A model generated the notes under the pieces. It saw only the letters and a list, made by a program, of their open reading frames with translations, made no database searches and was not told the DNA's origin. This document shows positions 53,153 to 62,635 of a stretch of 64,000 nt of DNA, piece by piece. The stretch is from contig NZ_OZ255701.1 of the NCBI RefSeq assembly GCF_965276875.1, positions 2,728,001 to 2,792,000 on the forward strand, written 5' to 3'. Made by a program: the position numbers and the translations under genes. This DNA is from Lichenicoccus sp965276875. Lineage in GTDB: Bacteria > Pseudomonadota > Alphaproteobacteria > Acetobacterales > Acetobacteraceae. How positions within the stretch are numbered: the stretch's first letter is position 1; every line of letters begins with the position of its first letter.

Positions 53153-54764
53153 TCCGATCTGCGGTGCGCAGCGCGAGTGCGGTGATGGTCAGAGAGGGAT
53201 TGACGCCTCCCGTCGTCGGGAACACCGAGCCGTCGCAGATGAACAGGTTGGGAATATCCCAGCTCCGGCAATCAACGTTGACAACGCTGCTGTCGCGGTC
53301 GAAGCCCATCCGAGCGGTGCCGGCGAGATGGTTGGTGTCGTTCTCTTGTCGAAATAGATCCTGCACGCCCGCCAGCGCCAGGCTGGTCTGCATCTGGTCC
53401 ATCGCATGATTGATCAAGGCGCGATCATTGTCCGACCAGCTATAGGTGATCCGCGGGATGCGCAGCCCGTATTGATCGGTCTCGTCGGCGAGGGTCACGC
53501 GGTTGTCCAGTGACGGCAGCATCTCGCCCACCATCTTCAAGCCGACCTGATGATTGTAGTTCGCCATTTGCGCACGCAGCGCCTCGCCCCATACGCCGCG
53601 CGAGGCTGTCACCACCGAGGACCACTCCATCGGCAGCGGGCCTTGTGCCATCCAGCAATAGCCGCCGAAAAAATCCTTGTTGTCGTCGTAGTTCCAGTGC
53701 TCGGTGAGGGAGAGCGACGGCGGCCCTTTGTTCCAGCGCACCGTCTGCTGCATGGTGCCGTAGACCGCCTGGTTGGACTGAGTCATCAAATAGCGGCCGA
53801 CGAGACCGGAGCTGTTGGCAATACCATCCGGGAAACGGTCGGTCGCCGAATTCAGCAGCAGGCGCGGCGTTTCGATGGCGTATCCGGCGACGATGACGAA
53901 GCGGGCCTTCTGAAAGTGCCATCGCCCATCGCGAAAGTAGTGGACACCATTGGCCTTTCCGGCCGCATCGACCTCGATCCGCCCGGCCATCGCGAGGTCG
54001 CGAATTTCGGCGCCGGCGCGTAGCGCGCGCGGGATGAAGGTAGTGAGCTGGCTCTGCTTGGCGTTGGTCGAGCAGCCGACCCGGCAGAAGCCGCGATACA
54101 CGCATGACGGCGAGTTGCCGCGCGGGGCGGAAACGGTGGCCAGCGGCGTCGGCGTCCAGGCGTAGCCCATCGCCTCGGCACCGCGTGCCAGGATCTCGGC
54201 GGCACCGTTGAGTTCGTGCGCGCGATACGGGTAGCGCGGCCGCTTGGGTCCCCACGGGTAGCTCAGCGGCCCCGAGATGGCGAGCGCCTGCTCGGCCTTG
54301 CGGTAGTAGGTCCACATCTCCCGCCAATCCAGCGGCCAGTCGGCGCCATAGCCGAGGACCGAACGCGAGCGAAACCATTCGGGCCTGAAGCGCAACGACA
54401 CCATGGCGAAATGCACGGTGCTGCCACCGACCGCCTTGCCGGAATTGTTGCCGCCCATCTTGATCGGGTTGGCGCCGTCGACAATCCGCTGGTCGGTCCA
54501 GAACAGTTTGGATTGCGAGGCCTCGTCGGAGGCGAAGTCCTCCAGCGGCCGAAAATAGGCGCCGGCATCCAGGGCGACGACCGAAAATCCGGTCTCGGCG
54601 AGGCGGGCTGTGAGCGGACCGCCGCCGGCGCCGGTGCCGATGATGACGAAATCGACGGCCTCGTTCTCGGAGAACTCATGCATGCCGACCCAGCCGCCCG
54701 GCTTGAAGACGTCCGGCGCCCGTCCGCCGGTCGCCCGTGGCTTGGAATAGATGTCAACCGACAC
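53121..54764 (-). CDS. GMC family oxidoreductase (gluconate/sugar dehydrogenase flavoprotein type)
   Basis: The 547 aa flavoprotein has FAD-binding GTGAGGGPLTARLAE and GGSTVHFAM. A CVYRGFCRVGCSTNAKQS segment is typical of sugar/alcohol dehydrogenases of this group. The C-terminal FAD/catalytic block is TNHLAGTARMGFD to GVNPSLTITALALRTAD. GTG 54764 was chosen because the conserved part follows; it overlaps the upstream subunit-3 gene by 11 bases. There is no Tat or Sec signal. It is presumably the catalytic partner of the next protein. Confidence 0.88.
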   Translation of the reverse strand: MSVDIYSKPRATGGRAPDVFKPGGWVGMHEFSENEAVDFVIIGTGAGGGPLTARLAETGFSVVALDAGAYFRPLEDFASDEASQSKLFWTDQRIVDGANPIKMGGNNSGKAVGGSTVHFAMVSLRFRPEWFRSRSVLGYGADWPLDWREMWTYYRKAEQALAISGPLSYPWGPKRPRYPYRAHELNGAAEILARGAEAMGYAWTPTPLATVSAPRGNSPSCVYRGFCRVGCSTNAKQSQLTTFIPRALRAGAEIRDLAMAGRIEVDAAGKANGVHYFRDGRWHFQKARFVIVAGYAIETPRLLLNSATDRFPDGIANSSGLVGRYLMTQSNQAVYGTMQQTVRWNKGPPSLSLTEHWNYDDNKDFFGGYCWMAQGPLPMEWSSVVTASRGVWGEALRAQMANYNHQVGLKMVGEMLPSLDNRVTLADETDQYGLRIPRITYSWSDNDRALINHAMDQMQTSLALAGVQDLFRQENDTNHLAGTARMGFDRDSSVVNVDCRSWDIPNLFICDGSVFPTTGGVNPSLTITALALRTADRIKALADRGEL

Positions 54765-55395
54765 GGGCGTTCTCCCGACGTGCGCGCTCTTCATGGCCAG
54801 GGGTCGCCTCGGCGGCCTCCCACGGGTCGCGCCGGTCGAGACGCAGGCGCACATAGCCGCGCGGACTTGCGGGACCGCCATAACCGATTTCGCTCCAGGC
54901 GGTCGGGTGCGCGTAATAGGCGCTGACGATGTCGGGGATCAGCCGGTTGTTGAAAAACGATGGGCCGGGCATGCCATCGAGGGCGGCGGCTTCAAGCGAG
55001 CCTGCTTCGAGCGCCTTGAGCAGCGCATCCTGCGCGTCGCCGGTGAGCGCATGGAACGGCTGGCCGTGTTGCGCCTGCGCTGCCTCGCGCAATGCCGCCA
55101 GCCCGCGTGTCCAGGCGACTCTCTGTTCGGGCAGTTCCGCGTGACGGTAGCCGTCATGCGCGTCGCTCAGCATCTTGTCGTCGACGTAAGAGGCGAGCGG
55201 TACCGGCGGCCGGTCGATGGGTTGCGGCACGATACGCGTGCACACCGCTTCCAGTGTCTGCCAGGCTTCGACGTCGAAGAAGCGCGGCTCACGTGGGATT
55301 GCCAGACGCTTGTCGATGACCCGACGCGTCTCATCGTTCCAGGATAGTCCGGCACGCTTGGCCAGCACGTCATAGCCTGGATAGTGTTCAGACAT
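54754..55395 (-). CDS. Gluconate 2-dehydrogenase subunit 3 family protein
   Basis: The 213 aa protein has the family core WQTLEAVCTRIVPQPID, a central helical segment, and an ending AYYAHPTAWSEIGYGGPASPRGY. Subunit 3 proteins carry the secretion signal and stabilise the flavoprotein in membrane sugar dehydrogenases. Here no Tat signal is visible at the start MSEHYPGYDVLAKRAG, so the location is unclear. The gene overlaps the GMC gene downstream and the membrane-protein gene upstream, forming a compact three-gene unit. Confidence 0.85.
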   Translation of the reverse strand: MSEHYPGYDVLAKRAGLSWNDETRRVIDKRLAIPREPRFFDVEAWQTLEAVCTRIVPQPIDRPPVPLASYVDDKMLSDAHDGYRHAELPEQRVAWTRGLAALREAAQAQHGQPFHALTGDAQDALLKALEAGSLEAAALDGMPGPSFFNNRLIPDIVSAYYAHPTAWSEIGYGGPASPRGYVRLRLDRRDPWEAAEATPGHEERARRENARVG

Positions 55396-56335
55396 CGGCG
55401 ACGTCCTCCAGCAGGCGAAGGGCGGCCAGACCGACCAGAGCCAGGCCGGTGAAGGCAGGCGGTGCCGGAAGTGGCGGTCCATTGAGGACGTTCTGTCGCC
55501 AGTTGCGCCATCCGCCCATGTCCCGGCCGACGCCGAGCGCATGGAATCCCGTGCCGGCCAGCCCGAGGATTGCGGTGGCACGCAACCACCAGCGCGTCAA
55601 AGGACGTGGGCGTGGTGACGACACCGACGCCACGGCGGTCAGCAGGGCGGCCACCGGCGGCATCGTCACCGGCAGCAGCATGAACGGATCATGGAACTGC
55701 CCGCGGAAATGCAGCAACCCGGCCTCACCGACAGTGCCAAAGATGCCGGCACCGGTTACGACGCCGAGCACACGACCGGCTGGCAGACCCAGCACGACGG
55801 GCGCGGTGCCGGGCGGCGTATTGCGCACGCGTTCGGACAGAAAGCCAAGCAGGCCCGAGAGCATTAACGCCGCCGGGGCACCGGGCGGGGCGGAGTAGAA
55901 CAGGTTCTGCCAGGAGAAGCCGCCTGGCCGTTTTGCGATGTTGAACAGGTGAAAACCGGTGCCGACAAGGCCGGTCAGCGCAGTGCCGGCATAGATCACA
56001 TCGCGGGCAGCGTGCGCGCCCACGCGCGTGTCCGCCAAGCCATGTGCGCTGACCGCGAGCGAAAAGCTCGACGTCACCAGCGGCGTAAACATCGCGGGAT
56101 TATGGAACTGTCCGCGATAATGTTCGACTGCGCTGTCAAATAGGACGGAGCCGGCGAGGGTCCCGGCGGCGCGGTTCAGACGACGAGCGGTTTGCACCGC
56201 GGCAGTACGGGATAGATCCGGCTTTACACTGCGCTTCGCCAGCCCGCGCGCCGCGAGCAGCAACGCACCCAAGGTGGCGCCACCGAGGCCGGCCAGGACG
56301 CCGGCGACGACGCCGTCCGGACGTTTGATATCCAT
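55388..56335 (-). CDS. Membrane protein with internal duplication, partner of the GMC dehydrogenase
   Basis: The 315 aa protein has about eight membrane helices. The two halves are clearly related: HYRGQFHNPAMFTPLV and LHFRGQFHDPFMLLPV, and then GTGFHLFNIAKRPGGFSW and GTGFHALGVGRDMGGWRN. Conserved His residues in each half (GQFH, GTGFH) could bind haem or metal. Nothing like a known cytochrome subunit is recognised. Because its stop overlaps the subunit-3 gene it may be the membrane anchor or electron acceptor of the dehydrogenase. Confidence 0.65.
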   Translation of the reverse strand: MDIKRPDGVVAGVLAGLGGATLGALLLAARGLAKRSVKPDLSRTAAVQTARRLNRAAGTLAGSVLFDSAVEHYRGQFHNPAMFTPLVTSSFSLAVSAHGLADTRVGAHAARDVIYAGTALTGLVGTGFHLFNIAKRPGGFSWQNLFYSAPPGAPAALMLSGLLGFLSERVRNTPPGTAPVVLGLPAGRVLGVVTGAGIFGTVGEAGLLHFRGQFHDPFMLLPVTMPPVAALLTAVASVSSPRPRPLTRWWLRATAILGLAGTGFHALGVGRDMGGWRNWRQNVLNGPPLPAPPAFTGLALVGLAALRLLEDVADV

Positions 56336-56350
56336 TTCAGTGCCCCGGGC

Positions 56351-58138
56351 TCAGTGCTTGCCGGGCAGGATGCTGGCCAGCATCTCCTTCGCGCTGCCGC
56401 GTATCACGCTGCCGAGTTCCGGCTCGCTGCCCATCATCGTCAGGAAGTTCTTGGCGTCCTTGACCGTGATGTGCGGCGGCAACGGCGGCACGTTGGGGTC
56501 GGTACGGGCTTCGAGGATCACCGGCCGGTCCGCCGACAGCGCCTCGTCCCAGGCGGCACCCAGTTTTTCCGGATCGTCGACATGGATGCCCTTGAGCCCG
56601 ATCAGCTCGGCGTAGCGGGCGAACGGGAAGTCCGGAATGGCCTGGGTGGACTCCGTCTTGCCTTCGCCGAGCTGCACGCGCTCCTCCCAGGTCACCTGGT
56701 TGAGGTCGCGATTGTTCAGCACCAGCACGACCAGCTTCGGGTTGGACCAGGTCTTCCAGTACTTGCCGATGGTGATCATGACGTTGATGCCATTCATCTG
56801 CATCGCGCCGTCGCCCATGCAGGCGATCACGGTTCGGTCCGGGAACGCCATCTTGGCGGCCATCGCGTATGGCGTGCCGGCGCCGAGCGACGCCAGACCA
56901 CCGGAAAGCGAGGCCTTCATGCCGCGTCGCATCTTCAGGTCGCGGGCAAACCAGTTCGCCGCCGAGCCGGAATCGGCGGTGATGATCGCATTCTCCGGCA
57001 GGCGCGGCGACAGCTCCCAGAACACACGCTGCGGGTTGATCGGGGTTGCCGACTGCATTGCCCGATCCTCGAGCGTCTTCCACCAGCTCACCACCTCGCC
57101 TTCGATCTTGTGCCGCCAGGAGCGGTCGGCCTTGCGCGTGAGCAAGGGTGCCAGCGCCCGCAGGGTGGCTGCGGAGTCGCCGATGAGATTGACCTCCATC
57201 GGGTAGCGCAGGCTGAGATTGGCACCGTTGATGTCGATCTGCACACCGCGTGCGCTACCGGGCTTGGGCAGGAACTCGCTATAAGGGAAGGACGAGCCGA
57301 CCATCAGGAAGGTGTCGCAGCCTTGCATCAGGTCCCAGCTCGGCTTGGTGCCAAGCAGACCGAGCGAGCCGGTGACATAGCCGAGATCGTCCGGCAACAC
57401 CGCCTTGCCGAGCAGGGCCTTGGCGACACCGGCGCCCAGCAACTCAGCAACCTCGATCACCTCGTCGGTCGCGGACAGGCAGCCGGCGCCGACCAGGATT
57501 GCAACCTTCTTGCCGGCGTTCAGCACATCCGCCGCCTGCCGCAGGCCGTCAGCCTCTGGCACCTTGCTCTCGAACGCATAGCCAATGCCGGTATGGGTGG
57601 TGCCGTGCTTCAGCGGTGGATCCGCATAGGCCATTTCCTGGAGGTCATTGGGGATGATCACGCAGGTCGGCGCGCGCTTGGCGTGGGCGATGCGGACAGC
57701 GCGGTCGATCAGATGGCGGACTTGGCTCGGCACCATCGCGGTTGCGACGTATTCGGAGGCCACATCCTTGAACAGGGTCTGCAGATCGACTTCCTGCTGG
57801 TAATGCGCGCCGATCGCCGTGCGTGCCTGCTGACCAACGATGGCGACAACGCCGACATGGTCGAGTTTGGCGTCATACAGACCATTGAGCAGATGGATCG
57901 CGCCCGGCCCAGAAGTCGCATAGCAGAGCCCGACCTGTCCGGTGAACTTGGCATGCGCTGACGCCATGAACGCGGCCATCTCTTCATGCCGCACCTGTAC
58001 GTAGTCGAACCCGTCGTTGATCGCTTCTTGCAACGCGATATCGAGGCCGCCGACCCCGTCTCCGGGATAGCCATAAACACGGCTCAGCCCCCATGCACGA
58101 AGCCTGTGCCAGACGAACTCACTGACATTCATGCTCAT
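56351..58138 (-). CDS. Thiamine-diphosphate enzyme, pyruvate oxidase/acetolactate synthase family
   Basis: The 595 aa enzyme has an N-terminal ThDP pyrimidine domain (VYGYPGDGVGGLD, VRHEEMAAFMA, CYATSGPGAIHLLNGLYDA), a central domain, and a C-terminal ThDP-binding MGDGAMQMNGINVM followed by LVLNN. This layout is found in PoxB-like and related alpha-keto-acid enzymes. Its substrate is uncertain; pyruvate or a sugar-derived keto acid fits. It precedes the membrane protein/GMC unit on the same strand with 15 bases between, so it may be co-transcribed. Confidence 0.85.
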   Translation of the reverse strand: MSMNVSEFVWHRLRAWGLSRVYGYPGDGVGGLDIALQEAINDGFDYVQVRHEEMAAFMASAHAKFTGQVGLCYATSGPGAIHLLNGLYDAKLDHVGVVAIVGQQARTAIGAHYQQEVDLQTLFKDVASEYVATAMVPSQVRHLIDRAVRIAHAKRAPTCVIIPNDLQEMAYADPPLKHGTTHTGIGYAFESKVPEADGLRQAADVLNAGKKVAILVGAGCLSATDEVIEVAELLGAGVAKALLGKAVLPDDLGYVTGSLGLLGTKPSWDLMQGCDTFLMVGSSFPYSEFLPKPGSARGVQIDINGANLSLRYPMEVNLIGDSAATLRALAPLLTRKADRSWRHKIEGEVVSWWKTLEDRAMQSATPINPQRVFWELSPRLPENAIITADSGSAANWFARDLKMRRGMKASLSGGLASLGAGTPYAMAAKMAFPDRTVIACMGDGAMQMNGINVMITIGKYWKTWSNPKLVVLVLNNRDLNQVTWEERVQLGEGKTESTQAIPDFPFARYAELIGLKGIHVDDPEKLGAAWDEALSADRPVILEARTDPNVPPLPPHITVKDAKNFLTMMGSEPELGSVIRGSAKEMLASILPGKH

Positions 58139-58231
58139 GGGGTTCGCTCCTCAGTCGCGCCGCGGTAAGTCGTCTACGCGGGACCGCGGCCAACCGTTCC
58201 CACGCCAATGTGTTGATGGAGGGGTCACGCC

Positions 58232-59122
58232 ATGCAGGTTGAAGTCGTGCTTGATGCAGCGGCACGCATTGGCGAATCACCCGTCTGGGTTGCAGAAGAA
58301 CGCGTCCTTTACTGGATCGACGTCAAGGCGCCCGCCCTATATCGGCTCGACCCGGCATCCAAGGCACAGCAAAGCTGGAGGCTTCCTGGCGACATTGGCG
58401 CCTATAGCCTGACGACAGATCGTGATGTGGTGATCGTGGCACTGCGCGACGGGGTCTATCGCCTTACTTTGTCCAGTGGCGCCGTCGCCCTCCTGGCGCA
58501 CGCGCCATTTGACCCCGTGATGCACCGCTTCAACGAGGGTGCGGCCGACGCGCGCGGCCGCTTCTGGGTCGGCACGATGTTTGATCCCCCCGAGGACGCG
58601 TACGCAAAGCCGCAGCCGGCCGGTCTGTTCCGCTACACCACCAAGGGTGGCCTGCAACCGACCGGCAATGTTGCCGAACTGCATAACGGCATGGCCTGGA
58701 ATCTCGACGAAACCCTGTTCTACCTGGCCCACAGCTATGCCGGAGTCGTGCATGCCTATCCGTTCGATGCGGCAAGCGGCAGCCTCGGCAGACGCCAGGT
58801 TTTTGCGGCCATAGAGAAGCCAGCCGGCATCCCGGATGGGGCGGCAATCGACTGCGAAGGAGGCTACTGGTGTGCGCTGCATGGCGGCGGCGGTTTGCGA
58901 CGTTTCCGGGCCGACGGCGTGCTGGAGCGCGAGGTGCGGCTGCCGGTCAGCCAGCCAACCATGTGCGCCTTTGGCGGCGAGGCGCTGGACATCCTCTATA
59001 TTACAAGCGCCTCGAAGGGGCTCGATGCCAGCCAACGTGCGCGCGAACCCCACGCCGGCGCCATTCTGGCGATCCACCCCGGCGTGACCGGCCTGCCTCG
59101 GGAGCATCGCTTCACCCTGTAG
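58232..59122 (+). CDS. SMP-30/gluconolactonase/LRE family lactonase
   Basis: The 296 aa six-bladed propeller has metal ligands expected for the family: Glu in RIGESPVW, Asn in RFNEGAADARGRFWVGTM, Asn in LHNGMAWNLDETLFY, and Asp in GIPDGAAIDCEGGYW. GGAGGGG lies about ten bases before the ATG. It hydrolyses sugar lactones, which fits the divergent GMC sugar dehydrogenase and ThDP enzyme next to it. The 93 bases between them hold no evident operator. Confidence 0.9.
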   Translation: MQVEVVLDAAARIGESPVWVAEERVLYWIDVKAPALYRLDPASKAQQSWRLPGDIGAYSLTTDRDVVIVALRDGVYRLTLSSGAVALLAHAPFDPVMHRFNEGAADARGRFWVGTMFDPPEDAYAKPQPAGLFRYTTKGGLQPTGNVAELHNGMAWNLDETLFYLAHSYAGVVHAYPFDAASGSLGRRQVFAAIEKPAGIPDGAAIDCEGGYWCALHGGGGLRRFRADGVLEREVRLPVSQPTMCAFGGEALDILYITSASKGLDASQRAREPHAGAILAIHPGVTGLPREHRFTL

Positions 59123-59210
59123 ACCGCCATACGTCGTTTGACGCATACGCGCGCTGAGCCTGACTTCCTAACGTGACGGACGCCTTCATCCAACCGCGAG
59201 GAGAGTTGGG

Positions 59211-60866
59211 ATGTCCGACATCGCTGCCGGCGCGCCGAAACGGCGTGCGTTCAACAAACTGGTCAATAATCCGGTGCTCGAGGACTACTCGTTGCGCTAC
59301 GCACCTAAGAGCTTTCGGACCTGGTCGGAATACGCGGTCGCCACCGCCGCCCTCGGCGGCATCGCCTATATGGCGGACCAGGCGATCGGCGGCTCGCTCG
59401 CCGTGCAGTTCGGCTTCACCAACGCCTTCTTCGGCATTCTCGCCGCCGCGGTGGTGATCTTCCTGACCGGTATTCCGATTGCGATCTACTGCGCGCGCTA
59501 CAATGTCGACGTCGATCTGCTCACTCGCGGCGCCGGCTTCGGCTATCTTGGATCGACGCTCACGTCGGTGATCTACGCCTCCTTTACCTTCATCTTTTTT
59601 GCGCTCGAAGGGTCGATCATGGCCCAGGCGTTCCTGCTGTATTTCGGCATACCGCTCTGGGTCGGCTACGCGCTCGGTTCGCTGATCATCATCCCGCTCG
59701 TCGTGTTCGGCATGACCTTGCTCGCCAAGCTGCAGGTGTGGACACAGCCGCTCTGGCTGCTGATGCTGTTTACCCCACCGATCGCGGTCTTCATCGCCGA
59801 TCCCCATGCCATCTCGCAATGGACGAGTTTTGCCGGTACCTCGCCTTCTGGTGCCAACTTCAACTGGCTGCTGTTCGGCAGTGCCGCCGGCATCGCACTG
59901 TCCCTGATCGCGCAGATCGGCGAGCAGGCCGACTATCTCCGCTTCATGCCGGACCAGGTAAAATCCAACCGCACGAAATGGTGGATCGCGGTGCTCTGCG
60001 CGGGTCCGGGCTGGGTGATATTGGGCGCTGCCAAGCAATTGATGGGATCGCTGTTCGCCTCCGTCGCGGTGGCGCACGGCACGCCACCGGCGCAGGCCAA
60101 CGAGCCGATCCAGATGTATATCGCAAGCTACCACTACATGTTTCCGATGGCGGTAACGCTCGCCGTCGCCACCTTCTTCGTCATTCTGTCGCAGATCAAG
60201 ATCAACGTCACCAACGCCTATTCCGGCTCGCTGTCCTGGTCGAACTTCTTCTCGCGCCTGCTGCACGCCCATCCCGGGCGCGTAGTCTGGATCTTTCTCA
60301 ATGTCGGCATCTCGCTGACCATGATGGAGCTGAACATGTTCAGCTTCCTCGGCAAGATCCTGGGCTTTTACTCGAACGTTGCAGTTGCCTGGATCGGGGC
60401 CGTGACCGCGGACCTCGTCATCATCAAGCCGCTGCTCAAGCTCGGCCCGCAATATATCGAGTTCAAGCGCGCCCATCTCTACAACTTCAATCCGGTCGGC
60501 TTCGGCGCCATGCTGTTCGCCTCCGCGGTCTCGATTGTCGCGTTCTTCGGCCTGCTCGGTCCGGCAGCACAGGCCTTTTCCGCCTTCATCGCCCTCGGTC
60601 TTGCCTTTGTCGCCGCACCGATCATCGCGATCGTAACCAAGGGCCGCTACTATCTCGCCCGTCCGCCGTTCAACGATGCCTCGGTGAGCCCGACCTTGTC
60701 CTGCTCGGCCTGCGGCTTTGATTACGAAAAGCAGGACATGACGAACTGCCCGTTCCACCAGGGCACGATCTGCTCGCTGTGCTGTTCGCTCGAATCCTCC
60801 TGCGCGGACATGTGCAAGCCAGCCGTTCGCTCCACGGTCCCGCTGGAGGCGCCCAGCGCTGCGTGA
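59211..60866 (+). CDS. NCS1-type purine/cytosine permease-like protein with Cys-rich tail
   Basis: The 551 aa protein has about twelve membrane helices. Typical motifs are NVDVDLLTRGAGFGYLGST, IAQIGEQADYLRFMP, and SGSLSWSNFFSRL. After the last helix, residues about 500-540 form a cysteine-rich segment with nine Cys: CSACGFDYEKQ, CPFHQGTICSLCCSLESSC and CKP. Similar segments link permease-like and kinase domains in larger regulatory fusions; here the protein ends just after it. It may sense or transport an amide or nucleobase, given the formamidase operon beside it. Confidence 0.82.
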   Translation: MSDIAAGAPKRRAFNKLVNNPVLEDYSLRYAPKSFRTWSEYAVATAALGGIAYMADQAIGGSLAVQFGFTNAFFGILAAAVVIFLTGIPIAIYCARYNVDVDLLTRGAGFGYLGSTLTSVIYASFTFIFFALEGSIMAQAFLLYFGIPLWVGYALGSLIIIPLVVFGMTLLAKLQVWTQPLWLLMLFTPPIAVFIADPHAISQWTSFAGTSPSGANFNWLLFGSAAGIALSLIAQIGEQADYLRFMPDQVKSNRTKWWIAVLCAGPGWVILGAAKQLMGSLFASVAVAHGTPPAQANEPIQMYIASYHYMFPMAVTLAVATFFVILSQIKINVTNAYSGSLSWSNFFSRLLHAHPGRVVWIFLNVGISLTMMELNMFSFLGKILGFYSNVAVAWIGAVTADLVIIKPLLKLGPQYIEFKRAHLYNFNPVGFGAMLFASAVSIVAFFGLLGPAAQAFSAFIALGLAFVAAPIIAIVTKGRYYLARPPFNDASVSPTLSCSACGFDYEKQDMTNCPFHQGTICSLCCSLESSCADMCKPAVRSTVPLEAPSAA

Positions 60867-60895
60867 GATGGCCGCTGCATGAGATGGCCGCTGCA
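60864..60895. repeat. Two direct copies of a 16-base unit
   Basis: TGAGATGGCCGCTGCA occurs twice in tandem (60864-60879 and 60880-60895), beginning with the stop codon of the permease gene. A partial third start TGAGGTG follows. It probably arose by replication slippage. Confidence 0.8.
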
Positions 60896-60918
60896 TGAGG
60901 TGACGCGGTCGTGCAATT

Positions 60919-60945
60919 CCCCGGCGGCGGCAAAGCCGGCCGGGG
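60919..60945. terminator. Hairpin between the convergent permease and fmdB genes
   Basis: CCCCGGC pairs with GCCGGGG around an inner GGC-AAA-GCC. The hairpin lies between two convergent genes but lacks a T-tract on either strand, so terminator activity is uncertain. Confidence 0.45.
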
Positions 60946-60968
60946 ATCTGCGTCTGAGCATCACGCCA

Positions 60969-61268
60969 TCAATGGCTGATCATCCACGGGCGTGCGCCAG
61001 GAAACGACTTGGCTGCGCCCGCTTGACCTTTTGGTTTGCAGCAACCGCATCCCGGCGCATGCGCACGCAATGGTGCGTGCGCACTGCGCTCGTTGGTCTC
61101 GAAAGCGCGGCGTCGGCTACCTGGCATGGCAGCAAACGACGGTGCGGCGAGGCTACGCGGTGCCGAACTGCCGCATTCCGGACAGACTGCGGGTTGCGCG
61201 AAGTCCGCCATCGCTGCGGCCGCCTCGAACGGACCGCAGTCGGCGCATAAATAGTGATAGCTCGGCAT
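60969..61268 (-). CDS. fmdB: FmdB family zinc-ribbon protein
   Basis: The 99 aa protein begins with the family sequence MPSYHYLCADCGPFEA. Its zinc ribbon has CADC and CPECGS pairs, and a second pair lies in a Gly/Cys-rich GCGCCKPKG. FmdB-type proteins often follow formamidase genes and are regulatory or assembly factors. The ATG at 61268 is 13 bases after the fmdA stop, so the two are in one operon. Confidence 0.85.
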   Translation of the reverse strand: MPSYHYLCADCGPFEAAAAMADFAQPAVCPECGSSAPRSLAAPSFAAMPGSRRRAFETNERSAHAPLRAHAPGCGCCKPKGQAGAAKSFPGARPWMISH

Positions 61269-61281
61269 CAGAGAGTCTGCA

Positions 61282-62514
61282 TCAAAGGTCTGGCGCCAGC
61301 GGCATGTCGATGCTGCCGTCGAGGAAGCGGGTCGGGCCGTTCGCACCAGGCGAGATGTCGAAGTCGAAGATCTCGGTCGGCAACCAGAGCGTCGCACAGG
61401 AATTCGGCACATCCACCACGCCGCTGATATGGCCCTGAACCGGCGCCGTGCCGAGGATCGACAGGGCCTGCGCGCCGGAATAGCCGAAGTTCTTTAGGTA
61501 GGCGATCGCATTCAGGCAGGCCTGACGGTAGGCGACGTTGACGTCGAGGTAGTGCTGTGCACCGTGCTCGTCGACTGAGATGCCTTCAAAGATCAGATAG
61601 TCCTGATAGCGCGGCGTGACCTTGCTCGGCTTGAAGATCGGGTTGCGTATGCCGTATTTCGCCATGCCGTCCTTGATCACGCTGTCGACGCGCATGTGTA
61701 TCCAGCCCGGCATTTCGATGGCGCCGCAGAAGGTGATCTCACCGTCGCCCTGGCTGAAATGCAGGTCCCCGACCGACAGTCCGGCCCCCTCGACATAGAC
61801 CGGGAAATACACCCGCGCGCCGCGCGAGAGATCCTTGATGTCGCAATTGCCGCCATGCTCGCGCGGCGGCACGGTGCGGGCACCCTCGGCAGCGGCGGCG
61901 TCGCGCGCCTCGCCCGACATCCGGCCCATGTGGGCGGTTGGCCCGAACGGCGGGTTGGCGAGACCCGGCACCCGGTCCGGATTGGTTGCGATCAGGCCGC
62001 GTTCGCGCGTGTTCCAGGTCTCCAGCAGCGGCTTGCTGGGCAGGCAGCCAATCAACCCGGGATGGATCAGTCCGGCGAACTCGACACAGGGGACATGGCG
62101 TGACCGGGTGAACATCCCGTTGATGTCCCAGATCGATTTCTGCGCCTGCGGAAAATGCTCGGTCAGGAAGCCGCCGCCGTTCTTCTTGGAAAAGAAGCCG
62201 TTGAAGCCCCAGGAGTTATGCGAGAACGCGCCAATATCGAGGAAGTCGACGACCAGCAGATCGCCGGGGCTGGCCCCCGCGACCCGGATCGGGCCACTGA
62301 GGAAATGCACGATCGACAGATCGATGTCGCGCACGTCCGAGGCGTCGTCGTTGTTCTTGATGAAGCCACCGGTCCAGTCGTAGCACTCGACGATGAAGTC
62401 ATCGCCCGGCTTGACGGTCGCGACCATCGGGATGTCGGGGTGCCAGCGGTTATGCACCTTGTCGTTCTCGTAGGCCGACTGGCCGAGATCGACCTTGATC
62501 AGCGTCTCCGGCAT
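61282..62514 (-). CDS. fmdA: Formamidase/acetamidase
   Basis: The 410 aa protein of the FmdA/AmdA family begins MPETLIKVDLGQSAYEND. Recognisable family blocks are HNRWHPDIPMVATVKPGDD, LSGPIRVAGASPGDLLVVD and EHGGNCDIKDLSRGARVYFPV. It hydrolyses formamide or short amides to the acid and ammonia. Formamide would give formate, which could feed the fds operon 22 kb away. Start 62514 has a GGGGGG-containing leader. It is divergent from the second permease and followed by fmdB. Confidence 0.92.
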   Translation of the reverse strand: MPETLIKVDLGQSAYENDKVHNRWHPDIPMVATVKPGDDFIVECYDWTGGFIKNNDDASDVRDIDLSIVHFLSGPIRVAGASPGDLLVVDFLDIGAFSHNSWGFNGFFSKKNGGGFLTEHFPQAQKSIWDINGMFTRSRHVPCVEFAGLIHPGLIGCLPSKPLLETWNTRERGLIATNPDRVPGLANPPFGPTAHMGRMSGEARDAAAAEGARTVPPREHGGNCDIKDLSRGARVYFPVYVEGAGLSVGDLHFSQGDGEITFCGAIEMPGWIHMRVDSVIKDGMAKYGIRNPIFKPSKVTPRYQDYLIFEGISVDEHGAQHYLDVNVAYRQACLNAIAYLKNFGYSGAQALSILGTAPVQGHISGVVDVPNSCATLWLPTEIFDFDISPGANGPTRFLDGSIDMPLAPDL

Positions 62515-62635
62515 TTGCCCGCACCCCCCAAAAGAGGCCGATGACACATCCGTGGGGGCGCCACATCCATACGTCATTCACCGTATGGCAAAGCCCCGAT
62601 GGACGCGGCGGCGGCCGTCGCGCAAGCTGCCTCGT

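Noticed and set aside
60919..60945. Strong intrinsic terminator
   Set aside because: Kept only as a hairpin at low confidence because neither strand has a T-tract after it.
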